A stretch of 64,000 nt of DNA, from assembly GCF_022230955.1 (NCBI RefSeq), contig NZ_JAKKFI010000076.1:1-64000 (forward strand). Direction: 5' to 3'. Below, piece after piece: positions 45,121-54,560 of the stretch. The translations under genes and the position numbers were made by a program. The stretch comes from Micromonospora cabrerizensis. Lineage in GTDB: Bacteria; Actinomycetota; Actinomycetes; Mycobacteriales; Micromonosporaceae. Under the pieces are notes generated by a model. It made no database searches. It worked only from the letters and a program-made list of their open reading frames with translations, and was not told the origin of the DNA. Each line of letters opens with the position of its first letter. Position 1 is the first letter of the stretch.

Positions 45121-45669
45121 ATGGCAGTTGACGACGAGCATTTCCGAGAGTTCGTCGACACGCGCTACATGGATCTCCTACGCGTGGCGTACCACCTGAC
45201 CGGGTCGGCACAGGATGCCGAGGATCTGGTGCAGGCGGCGCTGGTGAAGGTGATGCGGCGGTGGCGGCGGATCGATGATCCGATGCCCTATCTGCGGCGA
45301 GTCATGATCAATCAGCACATCAACAGCTGGCGTCGCCACCGGGTGCACGAGGTCGTGACGGCGATCCTGCCGGACCGGTCCACCCGGGACATGACGGACG
45401 TGGTGGCGGAACGGCACACCCTCCACGAGGCCATGCGGGCGCTGACGCCGCGCACCCGGGCCGTGATCGTGCTGCGGTACGTGGTCGACCTGCCGGAGGC
45501 GGAGGTTGCGGCCGCCCTGGGCTGCTCCGTCGGATCGGTCAAGAGCCGCGCGTCGCGAGGACTGGCTCGCCTGCGTCTGGCCCTGGCACCCGACCCGCCG
45601 ACATCGACATCAGCGGCAGCTGATCCAGCACCACCCGGGACGACGACGATGACGGGGGTACCACGATGA
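45121..45669 (+). CDS. SigE-family (ECF) RNA polymerase sigma factor
   Basis: 182 residues. Region 2 (MDLLRVAYHLTGSAQDAEDLVQAAL ... RRVMINQHINSWRR) and region 4 (TPRTRAVIVLRYVVDLPEAEVAAALGCSVGSVKSRASRGLARLR) are clear. The last ~25 residues are Pro/Thr-rich. The short length and sequence place it with the Micromonosporaceae/Streptomyces 'SigE family'. ATG at 45121 is preceded by a G-rich ribosome site. It overlaps the next gene by ATGA (45666-45669). Confidence 0.9.
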   Translation: MAVDDEHFREFVDTRYMDLLRVAYHLTGSAQDAEDLVQAALVKVMRRWRRIDDPMPYLRRVMINQHINSWRRHRVHEVVTAILPDRSTRDMTDVVAERHTLHEAMRALTPRTRAVIVLRYVVDLPEAEVAAALGCSVGSVKSRASRGLARLRLALAPDPPTSTSAAADPAPPGTTTMTGVPR

Positions 45670-47105
45670 GTGTCGACGAGGATCTGAGCCGGGCCCTGGC
45701 TGAGCTGACCAGGACGCTGACCCCACAGCCGGATCCGTACGGTCGGGCCAGGGTGCGGTACCAGCGGGCGCGGCAGCGACGCCTCGGCGGGTTGACCCTG
45801 GCCGTCGTGGTCGCCGTCGGCGGCGCTGCCTTCGCCGTCGCGGGGCCGGGCCGGCACACGCAGCCGCCACCGGCCGACTCGACCGAATCCATCGCACCGG
45901 TGCTGGCCTGGTCGGACAAGCTTCTCCAGTCGCCGCCCCGCGGTGCCGTCGCCCGGGACAGCGTTTACGTCGGTCAGCTCTCCGACATCCTGATGGCGAC
46001 CCAGCGGCGGGGAGAACTTCCTCGACTGACCGTGCCGGTGAGCACGGTGAAGGTGCTGTTCGTCGATGACGTCGACGGCCAACGGATCGCGCTCGCCGCC
46101 TTCGTCCGCGACCAACCCGACCCGGTCACGGGCTGGCCCAGCGCCGCGGTGTGGCTCGTCGCCGAGGAGGGTGCCAGCGCGGAGAAACTGGCCAGCACCG
46201 CTGCGACTCGGGGCACCAGTGACGCTCTGGAGCCGTACGAGAGCCTGGCGGTGGACTATCCGTCCGCTGCCGGCAGGTCGGCCCACGTGGCGATCGCGCC
46301 TGCCGGCTGTGTCTTCCTCAGCGCACCGCTGTCGAACGGGGCCTCCCAGTGGACTCCCGAGCCGACCGGCTCCTACCTGGTCCGGACGTCGCAGACCCAG
46401 CGACCCGAGTGGTGGCGGGTCGACTGCGGTGCGGTGACCCGCAAGGTGACGCTCGGGCCGGGGTCGCTGGCGTCAACGTCAGTCACCGACGCCCAGCTCA
46501 CCACCGCGATGTCCCGCGCCCGGGGCTCGGTCGAAAAGCAGCCCGCCCGGGAGCTGTTGAATCGGTGGGTCCAGTCGGAGGGCTACCGACTGACCGCGCT
46601 TCCGAGCGTGGTGTGGGGCGGGCACGTTGCGAGCGTCCCCACCGACACGGCCGGGGACCCGTCGGCGGACGGTGCCCAGGTGACGTTCCTGGCCGCTCCC
46701 GCCGTCGGCGGTGGCTGGGTCGGCGAGGTGACGATCACTCCCGCTCAGCCGTGGCCCGACGGGGCGGTCAGCTCCGGCACCCCCTTCGCCGTAACGGACG
46801 ACCCCAGCGATCCCGCCAGCGTGCTGGCCGTTCCCATCGGCGATGACGTCGCCGCCAGCGAGGGCCAGCAGCCCCTGCTGGTGGTGACGCCGGCAGCCGC
46901 CACCACGGTACGGGTCCTGCGCGACGGGCAGGAGGTGGCGAGGGCCGCGGTCAGTGGCTCCGGGGCGGCGATGACCGTGCCCCGCCCCACGACGGGCCTC
47001 GTCGTGCAGGCGCTCGACGCGTCCGGTCGGACGCTCGCCACCGGGCAGGTGGCCGACCAGGACGCACAGCGGACACCCGAGATGGACGCCTGGAACGAGG
47101 AATGA
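45666..47105 (+). CDS. Single-pass membrane protein coupled to the sigma factor (possible anti-sigma)
   Basis: 479 residues. A short cytoplasmic segment (~35 residues, DEDLSRALAELTRTLTPQPD) and one transmembrane helix (about 42-60) lead to a large external region without a recognised domain; it has two Cys (AGCVFLS, DCGAVTR) and several Val/Thr-rich strands. Coupling to the sigma factor gene suggests it restrains or senses for it, but no zinc-binding anti-sigma (H-x3-C-x2-C) motif is present, so this is inference. Confidence 0.68.
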   Translation: MSVDEDLSRALAELTRTLTPQPDPYGRARVRYQRARQRRLGGLTLAVVVAVGGAAFAVAGPGRHTQPPPADSTESIAPVLAWSDKLLQSPPRGAVARDSVYVGQLSDILMATQRRGELPRLTVPVSTVKVLFVDDVDGQRIALAAFVRDQPDPVTGWPSAAVWLVAEEGASAEKLASTAATRGTSDALEPYESLAVDYPSAAGRSAHVAIAPAGCVFLSAPLSNGASQWTPEPTGSYLVRTSQTQRPEWWRVDCGAVTRKVTLGPGSLASTSVTDAQLTTAMSRARGSVEKQPARELLNRWVQSEGYRLTALPSVVWGGHVASVPTDTAGDPSADGAQVTFLAAPAVGGGWVGEVTITPAQPWPDGAVSSGTPFAVTDDPSDPASVLAVPIGDDVAASEGQQPLLVVTPAAATTVRVLRDGQEVARAAVSGSGAAMTVPRPTTGLVVQALDASGRTLATGQVADQDAQRTPEMDAWNEE

Positions 47106-47231
47106 CCCGGTCGGACCCGGTGCGCGCCGGCAGGGCCATCTGCCAGCCAATATAGGTGTTTCTACCGATCCCCGGAGGCGCCGCCACACCTAGCGTCAGT
47201 GGCACAACGAAGCGTCCGAGGGAGACCACCG

Positions 47232-48056
47232 ATGACCACCGCACTCGATCTCACCGCCGTGAAAGCCCGCCAGCAGGTCACCTGGGCCAGCGGCGACTAT
47301 GGCGCGGTTGCCGCGCTCATCCACCCGATCTCCGAGTTACTGGTGACCGAGGCCGACCTGTCCGCCGGCGCCCGGGTGCTGGACGTGGCCACCGGCACCG
47401 GCAACGCCGCCATCGCCGCCGCCCGCTGCGGCTGCGTCGTGACCGGCGTCGACTACGTACCCGAACTGTTGGACCGGGGCAAGGCGCGGGCCGAGGCGGA
47501 GCGCCTCCCGGTCGCGTTCGTGACCGGGGACGCCGAACGTCTGGCGTACGTCGATGGCGCCTTCGACGCGGTGCTCTCCGTCGTCGGCGTGATGTTCGCC
47601 CCGAACCAGGAGCGGGCGGCGGCCGAACTGGTCCGGGTCTGCCGGCCCGGTGGCACGGTGGCCCTGGCGTCGTGGACGCCGCAGGGTTTCATCGGCGAGT
47701 TGTTCCGCACGGTGGGCCGTCATGTGCCGCCACCGGCGGGGCTGCGCCCGCCGGTGCAGTGGGGCGACGAGGGCCGGGTCCGCGAGTTGCTCGGCGGGGC
47801 CGTGGGTGACCTTCGGGCGGTACGCCGGGAGTTCGTCTTCCGCTTCGGTACCCCGGAGGAGTTCGCCCTCTTCTTCCGGGGCAACTACGGCCCGACGTTG
47901 AAGGCGTTCGAGGCGCTGCCCGAGGAGCGACGAGCGGAGCTGCACGCCGACCTGGTGGAGCTGGCCCGCACGCACAACCGGGCCACCGACGGCACCGTGC
48001 GGATACCGGCGGAGTACCTGGAGGTCGTGGCACGGCGGACCGCGGACCCGGTCTGA
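47232..48056 (+). CDS. Class I SAM-dependent methyltransferase
   Basis: 274 residues with the Rossmann methyltransferase motifs: VLDVATGTGNAAIAAAR (motif I), GVDYVPELL (acidic loop), AVLSVVGVMFAPNQ and CRPGGTVALASWTP. The C-terminal ~90 residues are helical. Substrate unknown; the UbiE/COQ5-like pattern is common to many small-molecule methyltransferases. GAGGGAG precedes the ATG at 47232 by 7 bp. Confidence 0.85.
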   Translation: MTTALDLTAVKARQQVTWASGDYGAVAALIHPISELLVTEADLSAGARVLDVATGTGNAAIAAARCGCVVTGVDYVPELLDRGKARAEAERLPVAFVTGDAERLAYVDGAFDAVLSVVGVMFAPNQERAAAELVRVCRPGGTVALASWTPQGFIGELFRTVGRHVPPPAGLRPPVQWGDEGRVRELLGGAVGDLRAVRREFVFRFGTPEEFALFFRGNYGPTLKAFEALPEERRAELHADLVELARTHNRATDGTVRIPAEYLEVVARRTADPV

Positions 48057-48186
48057 CGCGGATTCGATCCTTCCGACCAGCCGCCCAGCCAGCCGAAAGG
48101 TGGTTGCTGGATGGCAATCCCGCACGCTTTGATGCGCCTGATCATCCGTTCAGCAGGCGGATGACACACGGGGAGGACCATCCACT

Positions 48187-50103
48187 GTGCTCAGATCCAG
48201 GCCGCGCCGTGCCGTCGTCAGCGCACTCGCGCTGACGCTCGGCCTCAGCGGGCTCAGTCTCATCTCCACCGCGAGCGCCGCCGTCGCGGCGCCGCACTAC
48301 GACGACCCGCCGGCCGTGCAGATTGGCTGGACCGACTCGGCGACGCCGAAGAAGGCGTACCCGATCGACAGCAACACCAACATTCCGCTCGGCACCTGGC
48401 AGGACGACGCGGGCAAGAGCCACACCTCCCGGGTGTACGCCACGTACGACCTCTCGGCCCACGAGGGCAAGAAGATCTACGGTGCCAAGGTCTTCCTCGA
48501 CGAGCGCAGCGTCGCCGACTGCACCAAGCGGGACGTCGAGATCTGGCGGACGAAGCCGGTCACCTCGACTCCGACCTGGAACCGGCCGCCCGCACCACTC
48601 GCCAAGCTCGGCGAGGTGCTCACCCCTCCGCAGATCTGCCCCGGTGCCATCATCACGTTCGACGTCGGCGCGGCGGTGCAGGACGCGGTGGCACACCGGC
48701 AGCGGTACATCACCTTCGAGATCCGGGTGCCGGAGCAGCACGAGAGCGACGCCTCCTACGGCCGGCGGTTCCACCCGTACCGCGGCGTCCAGCTGAGCAC
48801 CCAGGTCAACTCGGTGCCGCAGATCGACAACGCCCACCTGTACAACGGTGGCCTGCCCTGCACCCAACTGGCCCCCTACCCGCGCATCGGCGGGTTCGCC
48901 AGCACGTTGCAGGCGGTCGGCACCGACGCCGACGAGTACGACGAGCGCTCGGTCAAGACCGAGGTCGCCATCTGGCCGAAGGCCAACCCGGAGGCCCGGC
49001 AGGTGTTCACCGGCGAGCACGGCCAGTCCGGCCGAGCCAACACCGTCAACCTGCCCGAGGGCACCCTCACCGACGGGAAGTCGTACGTCTGGCAGGCCCG
49101 GGTGACCGACGGCGCGGACTACTCGCCCTGGTCGAAGAAGTGCTTCTTCACCCACGACCGCACCGCTCCCAGCGCGCCCACCGTCGCATCGTCCAACTAC
49201 CCGCCGGACACCACCGGCGAGTGGGGGCCGGTCGGTGTGCCGGGCATCTTCACGTTCTCCGGCAACGGCAACAAGGACGTCGCCGGCTTCGAGTACTCCT
49301 GGCTCGGCCTGGGCGTCCACGGCTGCTCGGCCAGCGGTGACCACGGCCAGTGGGAGTGCCACAACCCGCTCGACCAGCCCGGAGCGGTGCGCTTGCAGAC
49401 CCCGGGTGGGTCGGCGACCGTGACCATCAATCCGCTTCGCTCCGGCCCGCAGCGGTTGAGCGTGCGCGCCATCGACCTCGCGGGCAACGTCTCGGAGACC
49501 GTGACGTACAGCACCTTCGTCGCCTCGGGCGAGCCACAGGTGCAGGTGCAGAGCGGTCGGCCCGAGTGGGGCCAGGAAGTGTTGTTGAAGTTCGTCCCGG
49601 CTCCCGGTGTCACCGTCCGGGACTACGAGTTCGTCCTCGACGGCGGAGAGCCGCAGACGCGGGACGCCCAGGAAGATGGGACGGCCTTCTTCAGCTTCGT
49701 CGCCACGAACCCGAACGGGCACCGACTCACCGTCCGCAGCCGTAGCGACAACGGGTACGTGTCGCCGGAGAGCCGCTGGGACGCGTACTTCGATCCCGGT
49801 CCCGGGGTGAAGTCCGACGTCTACTACTCGCCGGACGGTTCGCCGGTCGGCGGGGTGGGGGTCGAGGGCACCTTCACCTTCTCTCCGCCGCCGGGTTGGA
49901 CGGACACCACGGCCTACCGTTACAGCTTCAACAACGCCGAGGCGACCGAGGTGGCGGCCGACGCGAACGGCCGGGCCACGATCACCTGGGCGCCGACCGC
50001 CAGCGGGTTCACGGACCTGACCGTCTACGCCGTCCGCGCGGACGGCACGGTCAGCGACTACCCCAACTGGTACTACTTCGACGTGGCGGCCCCGACCGCC
50101 TGA
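48187..50103 (+). CDS. Secreted multi-domain beta-sandwich protein
   Basis: 638 residues. A signal peptide (about 1-35, LGLSGLSLISTASAAVAAP) precedes a region with the look of a DNRLRE-type adhesin-like domain (RVYATYDLSAHEGKKIYGAKVFLDERSVADC). Ig/fibronectin-like repeats follow (PSAPTVASSNYPPD, RLSVRAIDLAGNVSETVTYS, LTVRSRSDNGYVSP, FTDLTVYAVRADGTVSDYPN). No catalytic domain is seen. Such proteins are exported and could bind polymers. GTG start at 48187. Confidence 0.75.
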   Translation: MLRSRPRRAVVSALALTLGLSGLSLISTASAAVAAPHYDDPPAVQIGWTDSATPKKAYPIDSNTNIPLGTWQDDAGKSHTSRVYATYDLSAHEGKKIYGAKVFLDERSVADCTKRDVEIWRTKPVTSTPTWNRPPAPLAKLGEVLTPPQICPGAIITFDVGAAVQDAVAHRQRYITFEIRVPEQHESDASYGRRFHPYRGVQLSTQVNSVPQIDNAHLYNGGLPCTQLAPYPRIGGFASTLQAVGTDADEYDERSVKTEVAIWPKANPEARQVFTGEHGQSGRANTVNLPEGTLTDGKSYVWQARVTDGADYSPWSKKCFFTHDRTAPSAPTVASSNYPPDTTGEWGPVGVPGIFTFSGNGNKDVAGFEYSWLGLGVHGCSASGDHGQWECHNPLDQPGAVRLQTPGGSATVTINPLRSGPQRLSVRAIDLAGNVSETVTYSTFVASGEPQVQVQSGRPEWGQEVLLKFVPAPGVTVRDYEFVLDGGEPQTRDAQEDGTAFFSFVATNPNGHRLTVRSRSDNGYVSPESRWDAYFDPGPGVKSDVYYSPDGSPVGGVGVEGTFTFSPPPGWTDTTAYRYSFNNAEATEVAADANGRATITWAPTASGFTDLTVYAVRADGTVSDYPNWYYFDVAAPTA

Positions 50104-50110
50104 CGTGTAT

Positions 50111-50148
50111 GACGGGGGCGGCCACCGGTGTGGTCGCCCCCAGCCGTC
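50111..50148. terminator. Hairpin between convergent genes
   Basis: GGGGGCG (50114-50120) pairs with CGCCCCC (50135-50141), extended outward by GACG/CGTC with bulges. It lies between the secreted-protein stop and the end of the convergent gene. Confidence 0.55.
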
Positions 50149-50620
50149 AGTCCTGTCGTTCGGTGCGCTCGATCTCGGAGAACGCGGCGGCCAGGTAGTC
50201 GTCCAACGGCACGCTGGTCCCCGCCAGCAGGTCGGCCACCAGCAGCGGGGCGTGCCGGGCCAGGGCGGACGCGTCCGGCGGTGACTCGTCGCCCTCCGGG
50301 TCGTACACCCCCAGAGCGCCGGCCAGCAGGACGAGCACCACGTGCGGGTCGACGTCCGAACGCCACCGCGCCGCCCCCTGTACGCAACGGGTCAACACCT
50401 GGCGGATGTCGTCGCCGGTCAGCCCGTCCGGGTGGCTCTCCTCCAACAGCAACCGGACCACCGCGCCGAGGACCAAGCCGGAACGCTCGTCGGCGGCGAG
50501 CTTGCCGACCACCTCGTCGTACGCCTGACCGTCGCGTGCCTGGGCTGCGGCGACGGCCGCGGTGGCCGTCACGGCGATGGCGCGGGCGGTAGCGGGCAGA
50601 TGTCGCCAGGTGCCGGTCAT
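50147..50620 (-). CDS. Hypothetical helical protein
   Basis: 157 residues, almost all helical by composition: ATARAIAVTATAAVAAAQAR, SGLVLGAVVRLLLEESHPDG, HVVLVLLAGALGVYDPEGD. Not a recognised family; no DNA-binding motif is apparent although the pattern recalls the C-terminal half of a TetR protein. ATG at 50620; divergent from the MFS gene. Confidence 0.55.
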   Translation of the reverse strand: MTGTWRHLPATARAIAVTATAAVAAAQARDGQAYDEVVGKLAADERSGLVLGAVVRLLLEESHPDGLTGDDIRQVLTRCVQGAARWRSDVDPHVVLVLLAGALGVYDPEGDESPPDASALARHAPLLVADLLAGTSVPLDDYLAAAFSEIERTERQD

Positions 50621-50764
50621 CGGGTCAGCATCGCAGACCCGGCGGACACCGACGGACCGGCGAGAGGGGTCGGGTGATCATCGTGGGCTCAGTCACTCGT
50701 CGGCCTGCACGAAGGCGCGGCGCGGCGGAAAACGAGTCGCGTGGTGTCACACCCGACCAACAGA

Positions 50765-52057
50765 ATGCCGGTCATGCTGCGCCGTGCTCTGCCCCGCCGT
50801 TCGGAAGCCCGCCGGATCCTTGTCGGCACCCTGCTGTCGGCGATCGGGCGCGGCCTGACCCTGCCGTTCCTGTTCATCTACCTGACCGACGTACGCGGGC
50901 TCACCGACACCCGCGCCGGGCTCGTGATCGGCTGGTACGGCGTGGTCACCCTGGCCCTGTCACCGCTGGGCGGGACGCTGATCGACCGGTTCGGCGCGCG
51001 TCGGGTGGTGGTGCCCTGCCTGCTGATCGAGGCGGTCGGCACCGGTTCGCTCGCGCTGGTCAACTCGACCGGGTCGGCGCTGCTGGTGATGACGGTGATC
51101 GCCGTCGGCAGCTCGGCGATCTGGTCCGGGCAGAACACGATCCTCGCGTCGCTGACCGACGACGATGAGCGGCAACGGGTCTTCGGGCTGAACTTCGCCC
51201 TGCTCAACCTGGGCATCGGCATCGGTGGCATGACCTCCGGCGCGATCGTCGACACCGACCGGCCCGGCACCTTCCAGACGATCTACCTACTGGACGCGGT
51301 GACCTACCTGCTGCCGGCTCTCATCCTGCTCACCCTGCCCACTGTGGGCCATCGGCTCGGCCGCCGTCGAGGCGACGACGAGCCGTCGGCCGGCGGTTAC
51401 CTGACCGTGCTGCGCGACCGCCCCTTCCGACGACTCGTGATCTTCGGGCTGATCCTCACCACCTGCGGATACGCGCAGGTGGAGGTGGGCTTCGCCGCGT
51501 ACGCGGTGCGGGTCGTCGAGGTGAACCCCCGGGTGGTGGCGTGGGCGCTCGCGGCGAACACCGTGATGATCGTGCTCGCGCAACTGCTGGTGATCCGCCG
51601 GATCGAGGGGCGCAGTCGCACCCGGGCACTGGCCGTGGTGGGTGCGGTGTTCGCCGCCGCCTGGCTGGTCCTCGGCGCGGGTGGCCTGGTCAGCGGTGAG
51701 AGCGCCCTGTTCGCCGCCCTGTGCGTGGTGGCCTGCTCGGCGATCTTCGGCTTCGGCGAGACGATGCTCTCGCCGGTGATGCCCGCGCTGACCAACGCAC
51801 TGGCCACCGACGAGCTGCGCGGCCGTTACAACGCCATGAGTTCGATGATCTTCGGGGTCAGCGGTGTGATCGGTCCGGTGACCGCCGGCCCGCTCATCGG
51901 CGCCGCCAACGGCATGGTCTGGGTGGCGACGGTGGTCGGCGGCTGCCTGGTCGCCTCACTGGTCGCGCTCTCCCTGCGCCGCCTGCTCAGCACCGAGCAG
52001 GACGGCCGAACGACGACCACCCCGGCGACACCCGCCCCGGCCCCCGCCCCCGCCTGA
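50765..52057 (+). CDS. MFS transporter
   Basis: 430 residues with about twelve transmembrane helices and the motif GGTLIDRFGARRV between helices 2 and 3, the loop signature of drug-proton antiporters. The C-terminus is a Pro/Ala/Thr-rich tail. The ATG at 50765 is used; an in-frame GTG at 50741 and ATG at 50774 are possible. Substrate unknown. The long repeat-rich gap 52058-52575 follows. Confidence 0.88.
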   Translation: MPVMLRRALPRRSEARRILVGTLLSAIGRGLTLPFLFIYLTDVRGLTDTRAGLVIGWYGVVTLALSPLGGTLIDRFGARRVVVPCLLIEAVGTGSLALVNSTGSALLVMTVIAVGSSAIWSGQNTILASLTDDDERQRVFGLNFALLNLGIGIGGMTSGAIVDTDRPGTFQTIYLLDAVTYLLPALILLTLPTVGHRLGRRRGDDEPSAGGYLTVLRDRPFRRLVIFGLILTTCGYAQVEVGFAAYAVRVVEVNPRVVAWALAANTVMIVLAQLLVIRRIEGRSRTRALAVVGAVFAAAWLVLGAGGLVSGESALFAALCVVACSAIFGFGETMLSPVMPALTNALATDELRGRYNAMSSMIFGVSGVIGPVTAGPLIGAANGMVWVATVVGGCLVASLVALSLRRLLSTEQDGRTTTTPATPAPAPAPA

Positions 52058-52221
52058 CCTCGAACGATCCTGCACGGCCCGTGACATTGCCCCCGCCGTG
52101 GGGTGCGGCCCACCGCGCCGAGCCCTGCGCCGCACCCCGCCGCTCCCCGGGCCGCACCGCCCCGCGCCGCACCCTGCCGAGGCCGCACCCCGCACGCACC
52201 CCGCACCCCGCACCCCGCACC

Positions 52222-52299
52222 AAGATCCGAGCAACTTCCCGGATGTTGCTGCCTGCGGCACGCAGGAGACAGCAACATCCCTGATGTTGCGCGGATCTT
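52222..52299. repeat. Long intergenic palindrome D, GATC near the tips, nested stems
   Basis: Arms 52222-52253 and 52268-52299 (32 nt each) pair at about 27 positions. Each arm holds the sub-stem GCAAC...GTTGC seen in palindrome C, 7.6 kb away: AAGATC, CAACATC and GATGTTGC are shared. It lies between the convergent MFS and 5'-nucleotidase genes. Confidence 0.8.
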
Positions 52300-52321
52300 C
52301 CTCGTTGATCTCGCCACGCAC

Positions 52322-52399
52322 CAAGATCACGCTCGATCCAGGATGTAGTGGTATCCCCGCGTGCCGATGCCACTACATCCATGTTCGAGCGCGATCTTG
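52322..52399. repeat. Long intergenic palindrome E, GATC near the tips
   Basis: Arms 52322-52355 and 52366-52399 (34 nt each) pair with 5 mismatches over a 10-nt loop. The tips are CAAGATC/GATCTTG. It is adjacent to palindrome D but has a different core (GGATGTAGTGG). Confidence 0.8.
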
Positions 52400-52428
52400 C
52401 CCCGAGCGGGCGCGGCAAACGCGCGCGC

Positions 52429-52492
52429 GGACAAACACGCGCGCGGACAAACACGCGCGCGGACAAACACGCGCGCGGACAAACACGCGCGC
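52429..52492 (+). repeat. Four perfect copies of a 16-bp tandem repeat
   Basis: GGACAAACACGCGCGC occurs four times head to tail (52429, 52445, 52461, 52477), with a degenerate half-copy just before (GGCAAACGCGCGC). There are no spacers, so not CRISPR. The alternating CG tracts may favour Z-DNA. Non-coding, in the 52058-52575 gap; a 7-bp CGCACCC repeat lies further left near 52195-52218. Confidence 0.9.
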
Positions 52493-52575
52493 GGGAGCGG
52501 GCAAACGCGGGAGCGCGGAACGGGGTCGGGCCCCGGAGCGGATGCTCCGGGGCCCGACGTGCGCGAGGTAAGCCG

Positions 52576-54282
52576 TCAGGCGGCGGGAACCTCGGCGGTG
52601 GTACGGATCCGGTCCAGCGTCGGCGCGGAGACCGGCGACTGGGCGGTCAGGTACGCCACGAAGGCGTCCAGGTCGATCAGGCCGGTGACCAGGTTCGTCC
52701 CGCCGGTGAGGGCGCTGAACCCGTCACCGCCGCCGGCCAGGAAGTTGTTCACCGTCACCCGGTAGGTGGCGGCGGTGTCGACCGGGGTGCCGCCGAGGGT
52801 GAGGCTGCCGCGGACCACACGGGTGCCGGCGCACGGGTCGGCCACCGTGCCGGTGGTGCCGTTGGGGTCGACCACGTAACCCACGGTGGCCGACGGGTAC
52901 AGCGTCCGGTTGGTGACGAACTGCTGTTCCAGGACGCAGTAGAGCTGCGCGCCGGTCAGGTCCAGTGTCACCAGGTTGTTGGCGAACGGCTGGACGGTGA
53001 ACGCCTCTTCGTAGGTGACCGGGCCGGCGTCGAGGTCGGCCCGGACGCCGCCCGGGTTCATGAAGGCGGCGACCGCGTTCTGCTCGTCGTCGGTGGCGGC
53101 GAGCTGCGCGTCGGCGATCAGGTTGCCCAGTGGCGATTCACCTAGACTCGTACCGAAGAGGGTTTCCTGGCTCCGGGTGATCGCCTGGCTGGTCACGCCG
53201 ACCTGGCGGTCGGCGACCGGGCCGAGCACGGTCTTGTACCGGTCGATCAGCGCGGTCTGCTTCGGGTCCTTGGCGACGTCCCGGCTGACGACGACGTTGT
53301 TGGCGGCGGCGGAGATGACGTCGCCGGACCGACGGTCGATCTTGAGGTCGATGTCGGTGACCAGGCGACCGAAGGAGCTGGCGCTGGTGACCAGCTTGCC
53401 GTTGATGTCGCAGTTGTACGCCTGGTGGGTGTGCCCGCTGACGACCACGTCGATCGACGGGTCCATCCGGTTGGTGATGTCCACGATGGGCCCGGTCATG
53501 CCGACGCAGTCGTTGATCCCGCCGGTCGCGGCCTGGGTGCCACCCTCGTGCAGCAGCACGACGATCGCCTGCACGCCCTTGCGGCGCAGCTCGCGAGCGT
53601 ACCGGTTGGCGGTGTCCGCCTCGTCGGCGAAGCTGAGACCGGCGACGCCCTGCTGGCTGACGATCTGCGGGGTGCCCTCCAGGGTCATCCCGATGAAGCC
53701 GACCTTGACGCCCTGCACCTTGTGAATGGCGTACGGCGCCATCAGCGGCTTGCCGGTCGCGGTCTTGAAGGCGTTCGCGGACAGGTACTTGAAGCCGGCC
53801 CCCCGGTACGGGGTGCCGTCGGCGCAGCCGTCGACCGGGTGGCAGCCGCCGTTCTGGATCCGCAGCAGCTCGGCGGCACCCTCGTCGAACTCGTGGTTGC
53901 CGACGCTGGCGTAGTCCAGGCCGGCCATGCTGAGCGCCTCGATGGTCGGCTCGTCGTGGAACGCGGCGGAGAGCAGCGGGGACGCGCCGATCAGGTCACC
54001 GGCGGCGACCGTGATGGTGTTCTGCTTCTTGGCGGCGGCGCGCAGCTCGGCCAGGTGGGTGGACAGGAACTCGACGCCACCCGCGGCCTGCCCGGCGATG
54101 GTGCCGCTGGACCCGCTCGGCGGTTCGAGGTTGCCGTGGAAGTCGTTGAGGGCCAGCAGGGTGACGTCGACCGGCTTCGGCCGCGCGTCGGCTTGCTCAG
54201 GGCTCGTGGCGACCGCGCCGAACGCGGCCACCGCAAGCGCGGTCAGGCCGACAGCGGCCCGACGCATCCTGGTTATGGACAT
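52576..54282 (-). CDS. Secreted 5'-nucleotidase/UDP-sugar hydrolase family protein
   Basis: 568 residues. Signal peptide (about 1-35). The N-terminal calcineurin-like domain has LNDFHGNLEP, AAGDLIGASPL, YASVGNHEFDEG, VVLLHEGGTQ and VVSGHTHQAYNC; the C-terminal 5'-nucleotidase domain has FMNPGGVRADLDAG and NNFLAGGGDGF. These enzymes release phosphate from extracellular nucleotides. ATG at 54282 has AAGGAG 5 bp upstream. No LPxTG or C-terminal anchor is seen. Confidence 0.92.
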   Translation of the reverse strand: MSITRMRRAAVGLTALAVAAFGAVATSPEQADARPKPVDVTLLALNDFHGNLEPPSGSSGTIAGQAAGGVEFLSTHLAELRAAAKKQNTITVAAGDLIGASPLLSAAFHDEPTIEALSMAGLDYASVGNHEFDEGAAELLRIQNGGCHPVDGCADGTPYRGAGFKYLSANAFKTATGKPLMAPYAIHKVQGVKVGFIGMTLEGTPQIVSQQGVAGLSFADEADTANRYARELRRKGVQAIVVLLHEGGTQAATGGINDCVGMTGPIVDITNRMDPSIDVVVSGHTHQAYNCDINGKLVTSASSFGRLVTDIDLKIDRRSGDVISAAANNVVVSRDVAKDPKQTALIDRYKTVLGPVADRQVGVTSQAITRSQETLFGTSLGESPLGNLIADAQLAATDDEQNAVAAFMNPGGVRADLDAGPVTYEEAFTVQPFANNLVTLDLTGAQLYCVLEQQFVTNRTLYPSATVGYVVDPNGTTGTVADPCAGTRVVRGSLTLGGTPVDTAATYRVTVNNFLAGGGDGFSALTGGTNLVTGLIDLDAFVAYLTAQSPVSAPTLDRIRTTAEVPAA

Positions 54283-54560
54283 GGATCTCCTTGTGAGAAT
54301 CGGCGCGTGCGGTGCCCGGCCTCTGGGTCGACCGGGCCGCCGGCCGGCGCCGTCGAAAGGGTCGCGAGTGGCGGCGGTTGGGGTTGGCCGCCCGCCCCGA
54401 CAGCCTCTCATCCGGACGCCGCCGGGTCGACCCAGGCAACACATCAGAGCTGCGGGTACGACTCGACCAGGGATCGACCGCCGGTTGGTGCGTCTGCCGG
54501 ACAGTGTCGGCTCCAGGGTCTAGAAAGGACGGGACAGCCAACGCGGACGGAGGCGGCATC

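Noticed and set aside
52429..52492. CRISPR array
   Set aside because: The repeats are head to tail with no spacers, and no cas genes are present.
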